A DNA stretch of 53,743 nucleotides from Glycomyces arizonensis DSM 44726 (GTDB taxonomy: Bacteria; Actinomycetota; Actinomycetes; Mycobacteriales; Micromonosporaceae), in assembly GCF_000482705.1 (NCBI RefSeq), contig NZ_AXWO01000032.1, forward strand, positions 1 through 53,743. The letters are read 5' to 3'. Numbering within the stretch: the first letter of the stretch is position 1; the number at the start of each line of letters is the position of its first letter. Shown one piece after another: positions 47,200 through 53,743 of the stretch. The notes below the pieces were generated by a model, which saw only the letters and a program-made list of their open reading frames with translations, was not told the DNA's origin and did not search any database. A program made the translations under genes and the position numbers.

Positions 47200-48750
47200 A
47201 TGTCGATCGCACCAGAGGCCATGGCCACGATCATCGAATGGCTCGACAAGAACGACACCGATCACACCGGGCGCGTGGTCGCCCAGATCGCCAAAGGCAC
47301 CGAGCTGAAGCGCGAAGACGTCCGCGAGGTGCTCACTACCCTGCAAGAGGCTGGGCAGGTCGTCTCCGAGGGCAAGGGCGCGACCCAGCGGTGGCGGCTC
47401 GATCTGCACCCGGCTCCGGCGTTGGATGCCATTGAGACCGGCAGCGCTGCAGCCGACGACATCGAAGTGGACACCGTCGCCGGCCATGGCGACGAGGACG
47501 AAAGCATCGCCGAAACCGAGGCACTCTCCGAGGAAGAAGCGCTCGACTGCAGCGATGAGAGCCAAGACGACACGGCGGTGCCTGGTCGCGGCTCGACGGC
47601 ATCTCAGACATCGCCGAGCTTCCAGTTCGGCGCGATCGATCTGGAGGTGCTGTGCGTGTTCAACATGTTGCCCACGCACGATGCCGACTCCGGCATCGAC
47701 ATCGGCTACCTGGTCAGGCTGACCGGCGGCGCCATGACCGCCACGCGCATCACCAAGGCGCTGTGGGGCATGCGCCAGGCCGGCTTGGCGCAGTCGACGG
47801 CGCCGTGGCGGCCCGATCGCGGCCAGTGGCGCCTGACCGAGGAGGCGAACATGGACGACCTCCGTCAGGTCGTCATGTCCCAGATGCCGCGCAGGGTGAC
47901 CTGCCCGGACTGCGGGCACGACGCGGCCCTGAACTACAAGCAGGGCACGGTCGGGCCGGTCAAACCGTTCGACCCTGACGCGCCGGTGCCCGCACGGCTG
48001 ACCGAGCGGTCGACCGACCCCGGCCACCGCAGGGATCCGGTGATCATGTTCGTCGCCATGGTCCTCGACCAGGAAGGCGAGCAGCTCACCGCCGAACGCG
48101 TCGCGGCCTTCACCGGACACAGTTCGGGTGTGGTCCTCCAGGCGCTGTGGGCGCTGCGGGCCTGCCGGTTCGTCGAATGCTCCGATCTCCACCGGCCCGA
48201 CGGAGGCACCTGGAAAGCCACGGAGGGCACGCTCGACAACGCCCCCCTCGCGCAACTCGGTGACGCACCTGCGGCTATCGGCTGCGCGGCCTGCGGTCAG
48301 GCGATCGCCACTCGCGGCGGCCGCAGCACCGGCGGCAAAGCCACCAAGGGCGTTCCCAGGAAGGAGACCAACGACGGCGGCACACCGCTGCCGATCGGCT
48401 CACTGCCGCTCATGATCAAAGCGTGGGCACTCCAGGCACCGAGTCTCGTCCCCACGAAGGAGAACGACGACCCGGCGGTGCGCACGCCGACCCGCCTGCT
48501 CGGCGACCTCCAGGAGGCATGCCGGTCGGGGGCGATGCTCGACTGGCTGACCACCTGGGCCGAACGCTGCCCCGAGGACACCGAGATGGCGGACAAAGCC
48601 AGCGAGGCGATCGCCCGGGGAAGCCACCCGCGTTCGGCCGGTGCGGTGAAGAACGTGCTGGTCGCCTTGCAAGGGAACGGCCTGATCGCGCCGGTCCGGG
48701 ACGCCAAGGTCGAGACCTACCGGTCGATCGCCGAGGCCCCTGCCGCTTAA
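47200..48750 (+). CDS. Multi-winged-helix, zinc-ribbon hypothetical protein
   Basis: Protein of 516 residues with a repeated architecture. A winged-helix-like module ('QIAKGTELKREDVREVLTTL' 'QEAGQVVSEGKGATQRWRL') is followed by an acidic linker (85-135), and similar modules occur near 150-210 ('RITKALWGMRQAGLAQS'), 285-345 ('VVLQALWALRACRFVECSDL') and 440-510. Zinc-knuckle halves 'CPDCGHD' and 'CAACGQA' each follow a module. The layout suggests a DNA-binding adaptor or regulator; family not recognised. Each module ends in a Trp-x-x-T/L strand. ATG at 47200. Confidence 0.65.
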   Translation: MSIAPEAMATIIEWLDKNDTDHTGRVVAQIAKGTELKREDVREVLTTLQEAGQVVSEGKGATQRWRLDLHPAPALDAIETGSAAADDIEVDTVAGHGDEDESIAETEALSEEEALDCSDESQDDTAVPGRGSTASQTSPSFQFGAIDLEVLCVFNMLPTHDADSGIDIGYLVRLTGGAMTATRITKALWGMRQAGLAQSTAPWRPDRGQWRLTEEANMDDLRQVVMSQMPRRVTCPDCGHDAALNYKQGTVGPVKPFDPDAPVPARLTERSTDPGHRRDPVIMFVAMVLDQEGEQLTAERVAAFTGHSSGVVLQALWALRACRFVECSDLHRPDGGTWKATEGTLDNAPLAQLGDAPAAIGCAACGQAIATRGGRSTGGKATKGVPRKETNDGGTPLPIGSLPLMIKAWALQAPSLVPTKENDDPAVRTPTRLLGDLQEACRSGAMLDWLTTWAERCPEDTEMADKASEAIARGSHPRSAGAVKNVLVALQGNGLIAPVRDAKVETYRSIAEAPAA

Positions 48751-48765
48751 CCCCAATACCGCTAT

Positions 48766-48798
48766 GCCGGGCAGTCACGCACCGCGTGACTGCCCGGC
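48766..48798 (+). terminator. Intergenic hairpin
   Basis: Perfect 15-bp stem gccgggcagtcacgc / gcgtgactgcccggc with a 3-nt loop, directly before the gaaagga site of the next gene. Confidence 0.6.
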
Positions 48799-48820
48799 GC
48801 TGTTCGAAAGGACCACATCA

Positions 48821-49156
48821 ATGGACCGCAGTGAACGGATCGTACGGAAGGCGCTCAGCGCGGGCAAGACCGCCGACGAGGCCGCCGACATGGCAGCCAT
48901 CGTCGCCTTCGTCGACCAGCAGTTGTTCTGCCCCCAAACGAAACGGCGACTCACCGATGCCGACACCGTCGTCATCACCATCAGCAGCACCGACACCGGC
49001 CGACGCTGGAACCTGGCGCTCAGCAGCGAGGCATTCGAGAGCGACCAGACCCAACAGGCACTGGCCGCAGCCCGGGCTCGCCGGTCGATGAGCGTCGAGA
49101 TCTGCGACGGCCGGACACTCTTCACCACGCCAGCACGGGAGCAGCGATGCGACTGA
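48821..49156 (+). CDS. Hypothetical small protein
   Basis: Protein of 111 residues beginning 'MDRSERIVRKALSAGKTADE' 'AADMAAIVAFVDQQLFCPQT'. The first helix could pack like a small regulatory domain and a beta-rich part follows ('VVITISSTDTGRRWNLALSS'). Ribosome binding site gaaagga. Family unknown; it lies 70 bp before the ArdA-like gene with an 8-bp hairpin cgagaccg/cggtctcg (49176-49198) between. Confidence 0.6.
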   Translation: MDRSERIVRKALSAGKTADEAADMAAIVAFVDQQLFCPQTKRRLTDADTVVITISSTDTGRRWNLALSSEAFESDQTQQALAAARARRSMSVEICDGRTLFTTPAREQRCD

Positions 49157-49226
49157 CGCCGCACACCAGACACATCGAGACCGCCACCGACGGTCTCGCA
49201 CTGAACGGCCTGAGTGGAGCATCGAC

Positions 49227-49799
49227 ATGACGGGCCTGTCCGCGTGGATCGGGTGCTGGCGCTGCTACACCGAGGGCCGCCTGGTCGGCGACTGGTTCGA
49301 CCTCACCGACGAGCGCCCCACCAGTGCCGACGTCCACCAGCGCGGCGAACCACTCGGCCGCACCAGCGCACCCGACCGGTTCGATCCGACCGAGCACGAG
49401 GAACTCGGCGTGTTCGACCTCAACGGCGACCTCACCTTGTTCACGGACGCGATCGGGGAATCGCTGCAAGCGGCCGTGCAGGTAGTCGAGGCCCTAGTCG
49501 AGATCGAGCCCGACCGCATCGCCGCGTTCGCCGCCTTTGCCGCCACCATCGACGAAGCGGTCGACAGCGCACTCGCCCGGCAGTTCGAGGACCACTACGT
49601 CGGCGCGTTCGAGTCGATCCGCGACTTCGGCATGGACTACTGCGCCGACCTGGTCGGCTGGGAGAGCCTGCCCGACGAGGTCCAACAGGCCCTCGCCCCG
49701 CACCTCGACTGGGAAGGGCTCGGGCAAGAACAGCTCGACCACGGCGGCTACGACGCCGCCCTGCTCGGCCAGCGGCTCTACGTCTGGCACGAATCGTGA
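49227..49799 (+). CDS. ArdA-like antirestriction protein
   Basis: Acidic DNA-mimic protein of 190 residues resembling ArdA, which inhibits type I restriction enzymes when conjugative DNA enters a host. The N-terminal signature is 'AWIGCWRCYTEGRLVGDWFD' (family: VWVxCLxxYNxGxLxGxW). The middle is rich in Asp/Glu ('DPTEHEELGVFDLNGDL'), and the C-terminal motif 'LVGWESLPDEVQQALAPHLD' 'WEGLGQEQL' matches the ArdA 'GW..IPEEI..YIDWE' end. Presence of ArdA is strong evidence that the cluster belongs to a conjugative element. Confidence 0.82.
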   Translation: MTGLSAWIGCWRCYTEGRLVGDWFDLTDERPTSADVHQRGEPLGRTSAPDRFDPTEHEELGVFDLNGDLTLFTDAIGESLQAAVQVVEALVEIEPDRIAAFAAFAATIDEAVDSALARQFEDHYVGAFESIRDFGMDYCADLVGWESLPDEVQQALAPHLDWEGLGQEQLDHGGYDAALLGQRLYVWHES

Positions 49800-49828
49800 A
49801 CCCGCCCGCCGCCCCAGCGGCGGTCACC

Positions 49829-49868
49829 AAGCGGTCGGCACCCACCGGGTGACGACCGCTTCCGTTTT
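49829..49868 (+). terminator. Intrinsic terminator/attenuator after the ArdA-like gene
   Basis: 15-bp stem with one mismatch (aagcggtcg-g-caccc / gggtg-a-cgaccgctt), 3-nt loop, then ccgtttt. It precedes a gaaagga site. Confidence 0.65.
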
Positions 49869-49896
49869 GCAACACCACAAGAAAGGAACCATCACC

Positions 49897-50901
49897 ATGT
49901 CTGAACACGACCAACACGCCATGCCGTGTCGGCTGTGCGGTCGCAGCGCTCGTCTGCAGCGAGAGCTCTGCCCAGAGTGCATTCGCACCATCGTGCTGCA
50001 CCGCGCCACCATCGCCACCGATCCCGATCAGCCCATGAGCGGGGAGACGGCGCTCGCGCGCCTGATCGTCCAGCGTGAACGGTCCTGGGCCTCGGCAAAC
50101 GCGTCGCCGACGTCCTACCGTCTCGACTTGGCCGTGGTCGTCGTCGAACTCGCCAGCGTGAACCGGGCCTCGGCGTTCATGCTCTGGTCCGCGCACGACT
50201 TCCGCCGCTACGGCCGAGCGCTGATCGACCTGGCCGAGAACGCCGACGACTTCGACGCGGTCCATTTCCACGTCCACGACGGACGGGAGCTGTTCGCAGA
50301 CCGACACGGGCACTCCACCCGCCACCAGGAGCGTGGCCAACTCACGCTCCCGGCCACGGTGGCGGTATGGGCCGGGCACGCCGGACGAGGCGCCTGCGCC
50401 GTCCGCGTCGAACACGCCCAGGGCGCGCACCCGGCTCAGGCGATCGGCCAGGCCGCCTGGTCCCGCATCGAGTGCGCGGTTCGGGCCTGCGGCTTCGAGC
50501 TCGACCCGGCAGACCGCACCATCCGCTTCGAACACGGGCCGGCCCCCGACTTCGCCCACGACGACACCGCGCACCCGGCGGACCTGGCCGTGGCGGTCGC
50601 GCTGCTGGTCGAGGCCGACCTGGTCGATCCGGTGATCGGCGAGGACGCGGTCTTCTCCGCCCAGCTCGGCGCCGACGGGACGCTCTTCCCGCACCCGGCG
50701 GGCAAGTCCGGACTCGTCCACTGGGCCGTCGAAGGCGCCTGGACCCGCCTCCACCTGGCCGACCTCGACACCGCCGCCCTGTCGGCCACCGGTCTGGAGA
50801 TCTGGGGGTATGAGCACCTGGGCGACCTCATCGACGCCTGGAAGTCCGTCCCAGGCGCCGTATCCGGACCCGCCAGCAGCGGGGCAGACGACCGGCTGTG
50901 A
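49897..50901 (+). CDS. Zinc-finger protein with a ComM-N/ChlI-like domain
   Basis: Protein of 334 residues. An N-terminal four-cysteine finger ('CRLCGRSARLQRELCPEC', 11-28) is followed by a helical segment. From about 155 comes a domain resembling the N-terminal ChlI/Lon-fold part of ComM: 'GACAVRVEHAQGAHPAQAIG', 'SRIECAVRACGFELDP', 'HPADLAVAVALLVEADLVDP' and 'FSAQLGADGTLFPHPAG'. These align by eye with 'GSAADLAVAVAIMSATGMVP' and 'AELGLDGSLRVVPGA' of the ComM-like protein in the same cluster. No AAA+ core is present. It might bind the ComM-like ring; that is inference. Confidence 0.65.
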   Translation: MSEHDQHAMPCRLCGRSARLQRELCPECIRTIVLHRATIATDPDQPMSGETALARLIVQRERSWASANASPTSYRLDLAVVVVELASVNRASAFMLWSAHDFRRYGRALIDLAENADDFDAVHFHVHDGRELFADRHGHSTRHQERGQLTLPATVAVWAGHAGRGACAVRVEHAQGAHPAQAIGQAAWSRIECAVRACGFELDPADRTIRFEHGPAPDFAHDDTAHPADLAVAVALLVEADLVDPVIGEDAVFSAQLGADGTLFPHPAGKSGLVHWAVEGAWTRLHLADLDTAALSATGLEIWGYEHLGDLIDAWKSVPGAVSGPASSGADDRL

Positions 50902-51006
50902 CCGGTACCGAACCACCGGCCATGCCCGGCAGTGATATCGCCGAGGCCGATCACGGCCGCGGTAGCGACCGGCACGTCCCGCCGCAGCGGCCGAGCCGGT
51001 GAACGA

Positions 51007-51044
51007 GCGGCCGGAGCCCTGATGCCAACCCGGGCTCCGGCCGC
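51007..51044 (+). terminator. Intergenic hairpin
   Basis: Perfect 13-bp stem gcggccggagccc / gggctccggccgc with a 12-nt loop, 45 bp before the next start codon. Confidence 0.55.
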
Positions 51045-51088
51045 AGGCAACCCATCTCCACGAACACGAAGAAAGGAATCGAGCTGCC

Positions 51089-51703
51089 ATGAACAGCACA
51101 CCACAACCGTCCGACGAGGCGCCGGGCGAGGCGAACCCGAGCAACGACGACGGCACCGGGTATTGGATGAGCGAACGTCTCGACGACGGGGCCGAACGAC
51201 GCTGGACCGATCTGGGCCGCGACTACAGCGAAGCTCCCGGCGACCGGGACCGGCTCACCGAAGCGATGGCGGCGATCCGCTGGTACCGGCACGGGGAGTC
51301 CATGCCGTTCTCGCCGGGGATGCTCCTCCAGGAGATCATCCGCGCCTCCGGGATCGGGGCCATGGCGGTCGCCATCAGCGCGCTCCCGGTGGAGTTCCCC
51401 GAGCCCGACCTGCTCGACCGCGACCGGAACGAGCTGCAGCCCTGGGAGTACCAGACCTGCTCGACCGTGGCGATCTGCTACCGCTACCGACGCCGCGTCT
51501 TCGTCACCCACTTCCTGGACCTCGGTCTCGAAGCCGTCCCGATCGCGCACGACATCCGCGAGGCGGCCCCGCTCAAGGACCACAGCCTCGCCTGCGCCGC
51601 CGGACTCCACGGCGCCTGCCGAAAGCACCGCACCACGGATGAAACCGGCGAGGCATGCCGGTGCGAATGCGGGCACGCCGCCAGGCAAGCCGACACCGCC
51701 TGA
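51089..51703 (+). CDS. Hypothetical protein with C-terminal cysteine cluster
   Basis: Protein of 204 residues. The N-terminus is acidic and disordered; then come 'RLTEAMAAIRWYRHGESMPF' and a folded middle ('LLQEIIRASGIGAMAVAISA'). The C-terminal 'LACAAGLHGACRKHRTTDET' 'GEACRCECGHAA' with five Cys and two His looks like a zinc site. Family not recognised. Ribosome binding site gaaagga. Confidence 0.62.
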   Translation: MNSTPQPSDEAPGEANPSNDDGTGYWMSERLDDGAERRWTDLGRDYSEAPGDRDRLTEAMAAIRWYRHGESMPFSPGMLLQEIIRASGIGAMAVAISALPVEFPEPDLLDRDRNELQPWEYQTCSTVAICYRYRRRVFVTHFLDLGLEAVPIAHDIREAAPLKDHSLACAAGLHGACRKHRTTDETGEACRCECGHAARQADTA

Positions 51704-51721
51704 ACACGCCGAACACGGGGA

Positions 51722-51759
51722 GCCGCAGCCGGATCGAACCTGCTCGATCCGGCTGCGGC
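51722..51759 (+). terminator. Intergenic hairpin, longest of the series
   Basis: Perfect 16-bp stem gccgcagccggatcga / tcgatccggctgcggc with a 6-nt loop. No U tract. Confidence 0.6.
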
Positions 51760-51842
51760 CGGTGCACGCCATGCCACCCGCAAACCCGGCCACCGACAAG
51801 CCCAGCTTCCACACCACGAAACCGCACTAGAAAGGAAACACG

Positions 51843-52457
51843 ATGGGACGCAACAACAAACGTCCGCGGCTGATTGAACTGTGGCACGACCCCCGCGAGG
51901 TCGTCTTCCAACACGACGAACGCGGCACCTTCGCCACCGACCGCACCGCGATCTGGAGCCTGCACGGCCTGCCACTGGCCGATCCGCGGCTCGTCCCCAA
52001 CCAGGACGGGTTCTACCGGGTCGGCAAGACCGTCGTGACACGGCTGTCCAAACAGATCAATCCCGAACGCGAAGGCCACCTGGCCGACAAGTTCACCCAA
52101 TGGGCCGCCGACGACGCCGACCGGCCCTGGCAGCCGGTCACGCTCACCGCGTGGCGGCTGCACCGGTGCCGCGTCGGCATCACCGAAGGCGGCCCGGTCC
52201 TGATCGGGGAGCACGTCGCCGACCTGTGCGACCGGTACGGGCCACTCGCTCTGGCCCTCCGCCACGCCGACGGCGAGGACCACAAACTGCGCCTGGCCTG
52301 GAGCCGCATTTGGCGCCGGACCGAATACGGCGGCGACTACGACCAGCACACCGCCGTCGCCATCGTGCAACCAGCGACCATGCCGCACTCCGGCCCGGCA
52401 CGGACGGTCCTCGAGGCGATCACCACCTCCCACCAGCGCGACCGGACCCTGATCTGA
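51843..52457 (+). CDS. Hypothetical protein
   Basis: Soluble protein of 204 residues ('RPRLIELWHDPREVVFQHDE', 'FYRVGKTVVTRLSKQINPER', 'LHRCRVGITEGGPVLIGEHV', 'LRLAWSRIWRRTEYGGDYDQ'). Basic patches alternate with acidic ones. No family recognised. ATG preceded by gaaaggaaaca. Confidence 0.62.
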   Translation: MGRNNKRPRLIELWHDPREVVFQHDERGTFATDRTAIWSLHGLPLADPRLVPNQDGFYRVGKTVVTRLSKQINPEREGHLADKFTQWAADDADRPWQPVTLTAWRLHRCRVGITEGGPVLIGEHVADLCDRYGPLALALRHADGEDHKLRLAWSRIWRRTEYGGDYDQHTAVAIVQPATMPHSGPARTVLEAITTSHQRDRTLI

Positions 52458-52483
52458 CCGAGCCAGCACGACACCGACGACAC

Positions 52484-52509
52484 GGCCGAGACCCGAAAGG
52501 GTCTCGGCC
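52484..52509 (+). terminator. Intergenic hairpin with GAAA tetraloop
   Basis: Perfect 11-bp stem ggccgagaccc / gggtctcggcc closed by a stable GAAA tetraloop, just before the cgaaagg site of the last gene. Confidence 0.6.
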
Positions 52510-52540
52510 ACTTCCATTTCCACACCGCGAAAGGCAAGCC

Positions 52541-53371
52541 ATGCACAACCGCAACCATCCACAACACAACGATGCCCAACCGCCTGCCACGATCCGCATC
52601 GAGGCCCACCGCCTGGTCATCGACGCCGAATCGACGTACGCGCGCTTCACGTCGGCCTTCGGCACCGGCCCGGCGATCGAACTCGAGCGCATCTGGGAAT
52701 ACAGCGAACACGCAGGCGGGCAACTCTTCGCGCACCGCCCCGATCGGCCGCTCACCGCGAACGAGCTCGCCCTCGACTCGGGACTACCGCCGGTCGACCT
52801 GGATCGGCCATGGTTCACCGATAGTCACCGCCTCGCCGAAGGGCTGGTCCGAGCCGGGTTCGACGTGACCTACACCCACCTCGCCCACGACGGCGGGCAC
52901 GGCACCTTCTGCGAACACCTCCGCGACATCGGAGTGCTCAGCATCGGCGAACCCGTCGGCATCACCGCCGCCAGCTATCCCCAGCGAGGCCATCTGGCGC
53001 TGAGTCTGATCGAAGCCCCAGCACCGGGCTCCTGCCGCCGGTTGGGCTCGGTAGTCCTGCCAGCCGGGCATTACCTGACCTGCGCCAACAGCACCTGGTA
53101 CAGCTGGAGGCTTCGCGCGGCCTGCCGAATCGCCAGCGTCCCCAGCGCCGACACCGTCACGGCAATTCCGGAAACGCAGATCGACCGCATCACCGCCACC
53201 TGCAACCAATGCGCCGCCTCATGGACCGCCGAGCACGGCGCGCTGCTGTTCACGCCCAATCCGGACAGCCGAGCGCGGGAGTGGCACTTCCGCGATGCCA
53301 CCGGCCGTGACCCGTTCGGCTTCGACTGCCCAAGCCGGTCCTGCACCGGGCGCATCCGCTTCACCAACTAG
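52541..53371 (+). CDS. Hypothetical protein, last gene of the cluster
   Basis: Protein of 276 residues. Its parts: 'EAHRLVIDAESTYARFTSAF', 'GLVRAGFDVTYTHLAHDGGH', 'RRLGSVVLPAGHYLTCANST', and a C-terminal zinc-ribbon-like pair 'ATCNQCAAS' and 'FDCPSRSCTGRIRF'. No known family recognised. A terminator hairpin follows its stop. Confidence 0.62.
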   Translation: MHNRNHPQHNDAQPPATIRIEAHRLVIDAESTYARFTSAFGTGPAIELERIWEYSEHAGGQLFAHRPDRPLTANELALDSGLPPVDLDRPWFTDSHRLAEGLVRAGFDVTYTHLAHDGGHGTFCEHLRDIGVLSIGEPVGITAASYPQRGHLALSLIEAPAPGSCRRLGSVVLPAGHYLTCANSTWYSWRLRAACRIASVPSADTVTAIPETQIDRITATCNQCAASWTAEHGALLFTPNPDSRAREWHFRDATGRDPFGFDCPSRSCTGRIRFTN

Positions 53372-53384
53372 CCGACCCCCGGGG

Positions 53385-53417
53385 CCCGACGCCTCGGCCT
53401 GAGGGGCCTCGGGTTTT
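53385..53417 (+). terminator. Intrinsic terminator closing the accessory cluster
   Basis: Imperfect stem of about 10 bp (cccga-c-gcctc / gagg-ggcctcggg) followed by TTTT, 14 bp beyond the last gene and directly before the IS3 left end. Confidence 0.6.
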
Positions 53418-53464
53418 CTGGACAGCCAGCGTTACGATCGCTGGTAGAACGGAAAGCAGGAATT

Positions 53465-53743
53465 GTGAGTCAGGGACGCACCTACAAGCCCGAGTTCAAG
53501 CAGATGGCCATCGATATGGCGCTCGATGGCGGCAAATCCGTTGCCAAGGTGGCCGCGGAACTCGATATCAACGAGTGGACGCTCCGGAATTGGGTGAAGC
53601 AAGCCCGCAAGCAGCGACGGATTACCGGCGCAACTCCCGATCAAACCAGTGAGTCCATGTCCATGGAATCACCGGAGATGCGTCGGGCCGAACAACGCAT
53701 CCGTGAACTCGAGATGGAAGTCGCGTTCCTAAAAAAAGCAGCC
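53465..53743 (+). CDS. IS3-family transposase OrfA, runs off the window
   Basis: N-terminal 93 residues of an IS3-type OrfA. The helix-turn-helix is 'FKQMAIDMALDGGKSVAKVA' 'AELDINEWTLRNWVKQARKQ', followed by the leucine-zipper-like helix 'RRAEQRIRELEMEVAFLKKA'. GTG start at 53465. At 53731-53738 AAAAAAAG forms the programmed -1 slippery site through which OrfAB is made in this family. The left end of the element is probably near 53419; a ccagcg/cgctgg dyad (53426-53444) lies between it and the gene. Confidence 0.88.
   Translation, partial: MSQGRTYKPEFKQMAIDMALDGGKSVAKVAAELDINEWTLRNWVKQARKQRRITGATPDQTSESMSMESPEMRRAEQRIRELEMEVAFLKKAA

Noticed and set aside
49441..51156. Large minus-strand frame opposite the ArdA-like and zinc-finger genes
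   Set aside because: Shadow frame; all neighbours with ribosome binding sites run on the plus strand.
1..53743. CRISPR arrays, tRNA and rRNA genes
   Set aside because: No regularly spaced direct repeats of 24-40 bp, no cloverleaf-like sequences and no rRNA motifs were noticed; the intergenic hairpins differ in sequence and are not CRISPR repeats.

Overview
The window is high-GC actinobacterial DNA (roughly 70% G+C). It has GTG/TTG starts, leaderless-looking promoters, a mycobacterial-type LexA box, an ImuA'-ImuB-DnaE2 mutasome, a CmtR-like metal sensor, an ESX/type VII toxin operon and a cellulolytic LPMO. No rRNA, tRNA or CRISPR array was seen. A filamentous soil actinomycete fits best; the genus is not determined.

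Layout. 1-5.2 kb: end of a sugar ABC permease gene, a MerR/alpha-beta hydrolase pair with a clear MerR operator, a MarR/membrane-protein pair, a stand-alone LigD-type polymerase domain and a sulfotransferase. 5.2-9.6 kb: a metal/arsenic island (CmtR-like repressor, CDF exporter, ArsR, ArsO-like flavoprotein, an in-frame ArsR::half-Acr3 chimera, ArsC). 9.6-13.5 kb: truncated phosphotransferase, TetR, hexapeptide acetyltransferase, SnoaL-like protein, and decayed DNA with transposase and membrane-protein remnants. 13.5-18.8 kb: dnaE2-imuB-imuA' under a LexA box; ImuB lacks part of its palm. 19-26 kb: TetR and a dihydroxyphthalate-decarboxylase-like enzyme, a graveyard of transposase/regulator fragments, a secreted AA10-CBM2 LPMO with a CebR-like operator, a frameshifted condensation-domain gene and an epoxide-hydrolase remnant. 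26-29.9 kb: a seven-gene type VII polymorphic toxin operon (YbaB-like, EspC-like, WXG-like carrier, nuclease toxin, three SUKH immunity genes). 30-36 kb: an ISAs1-type element, a STAND/TPR NTPase with a small partner gene (possible defence pair), and a DUF1963-like gene. 36-38.2 kb: IS701 and IS110 debris cutting into a replication-relaxation gene.

40.2-53.4 kb is a single co-directional run of accessory genes of conjugative/integrative-element type: a ComM/YifB-like AAA+ protein with an altered Walker A, DprA, a DUF4192-like protein, a multi-winged-helix zinc-ribbon protein, an ArdA-like antirestriction protein, a zinc-finger protein with a second ComM-N-like domain, and many unknowns. Nearly every intergenic gap holds a different perfect stem-loop followed by a GAAAGGA-type ribosome binding site. 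The window ends in an IS3-family orfA with its A7 slippery site.

Most notable: the ArsR::Acr3 chimera, the hairpin-punctuated accessory cluster with ComM/DprA/ArdA, the split type VII toxin operon, the STAND NTPase pair and the shortened ImuB.
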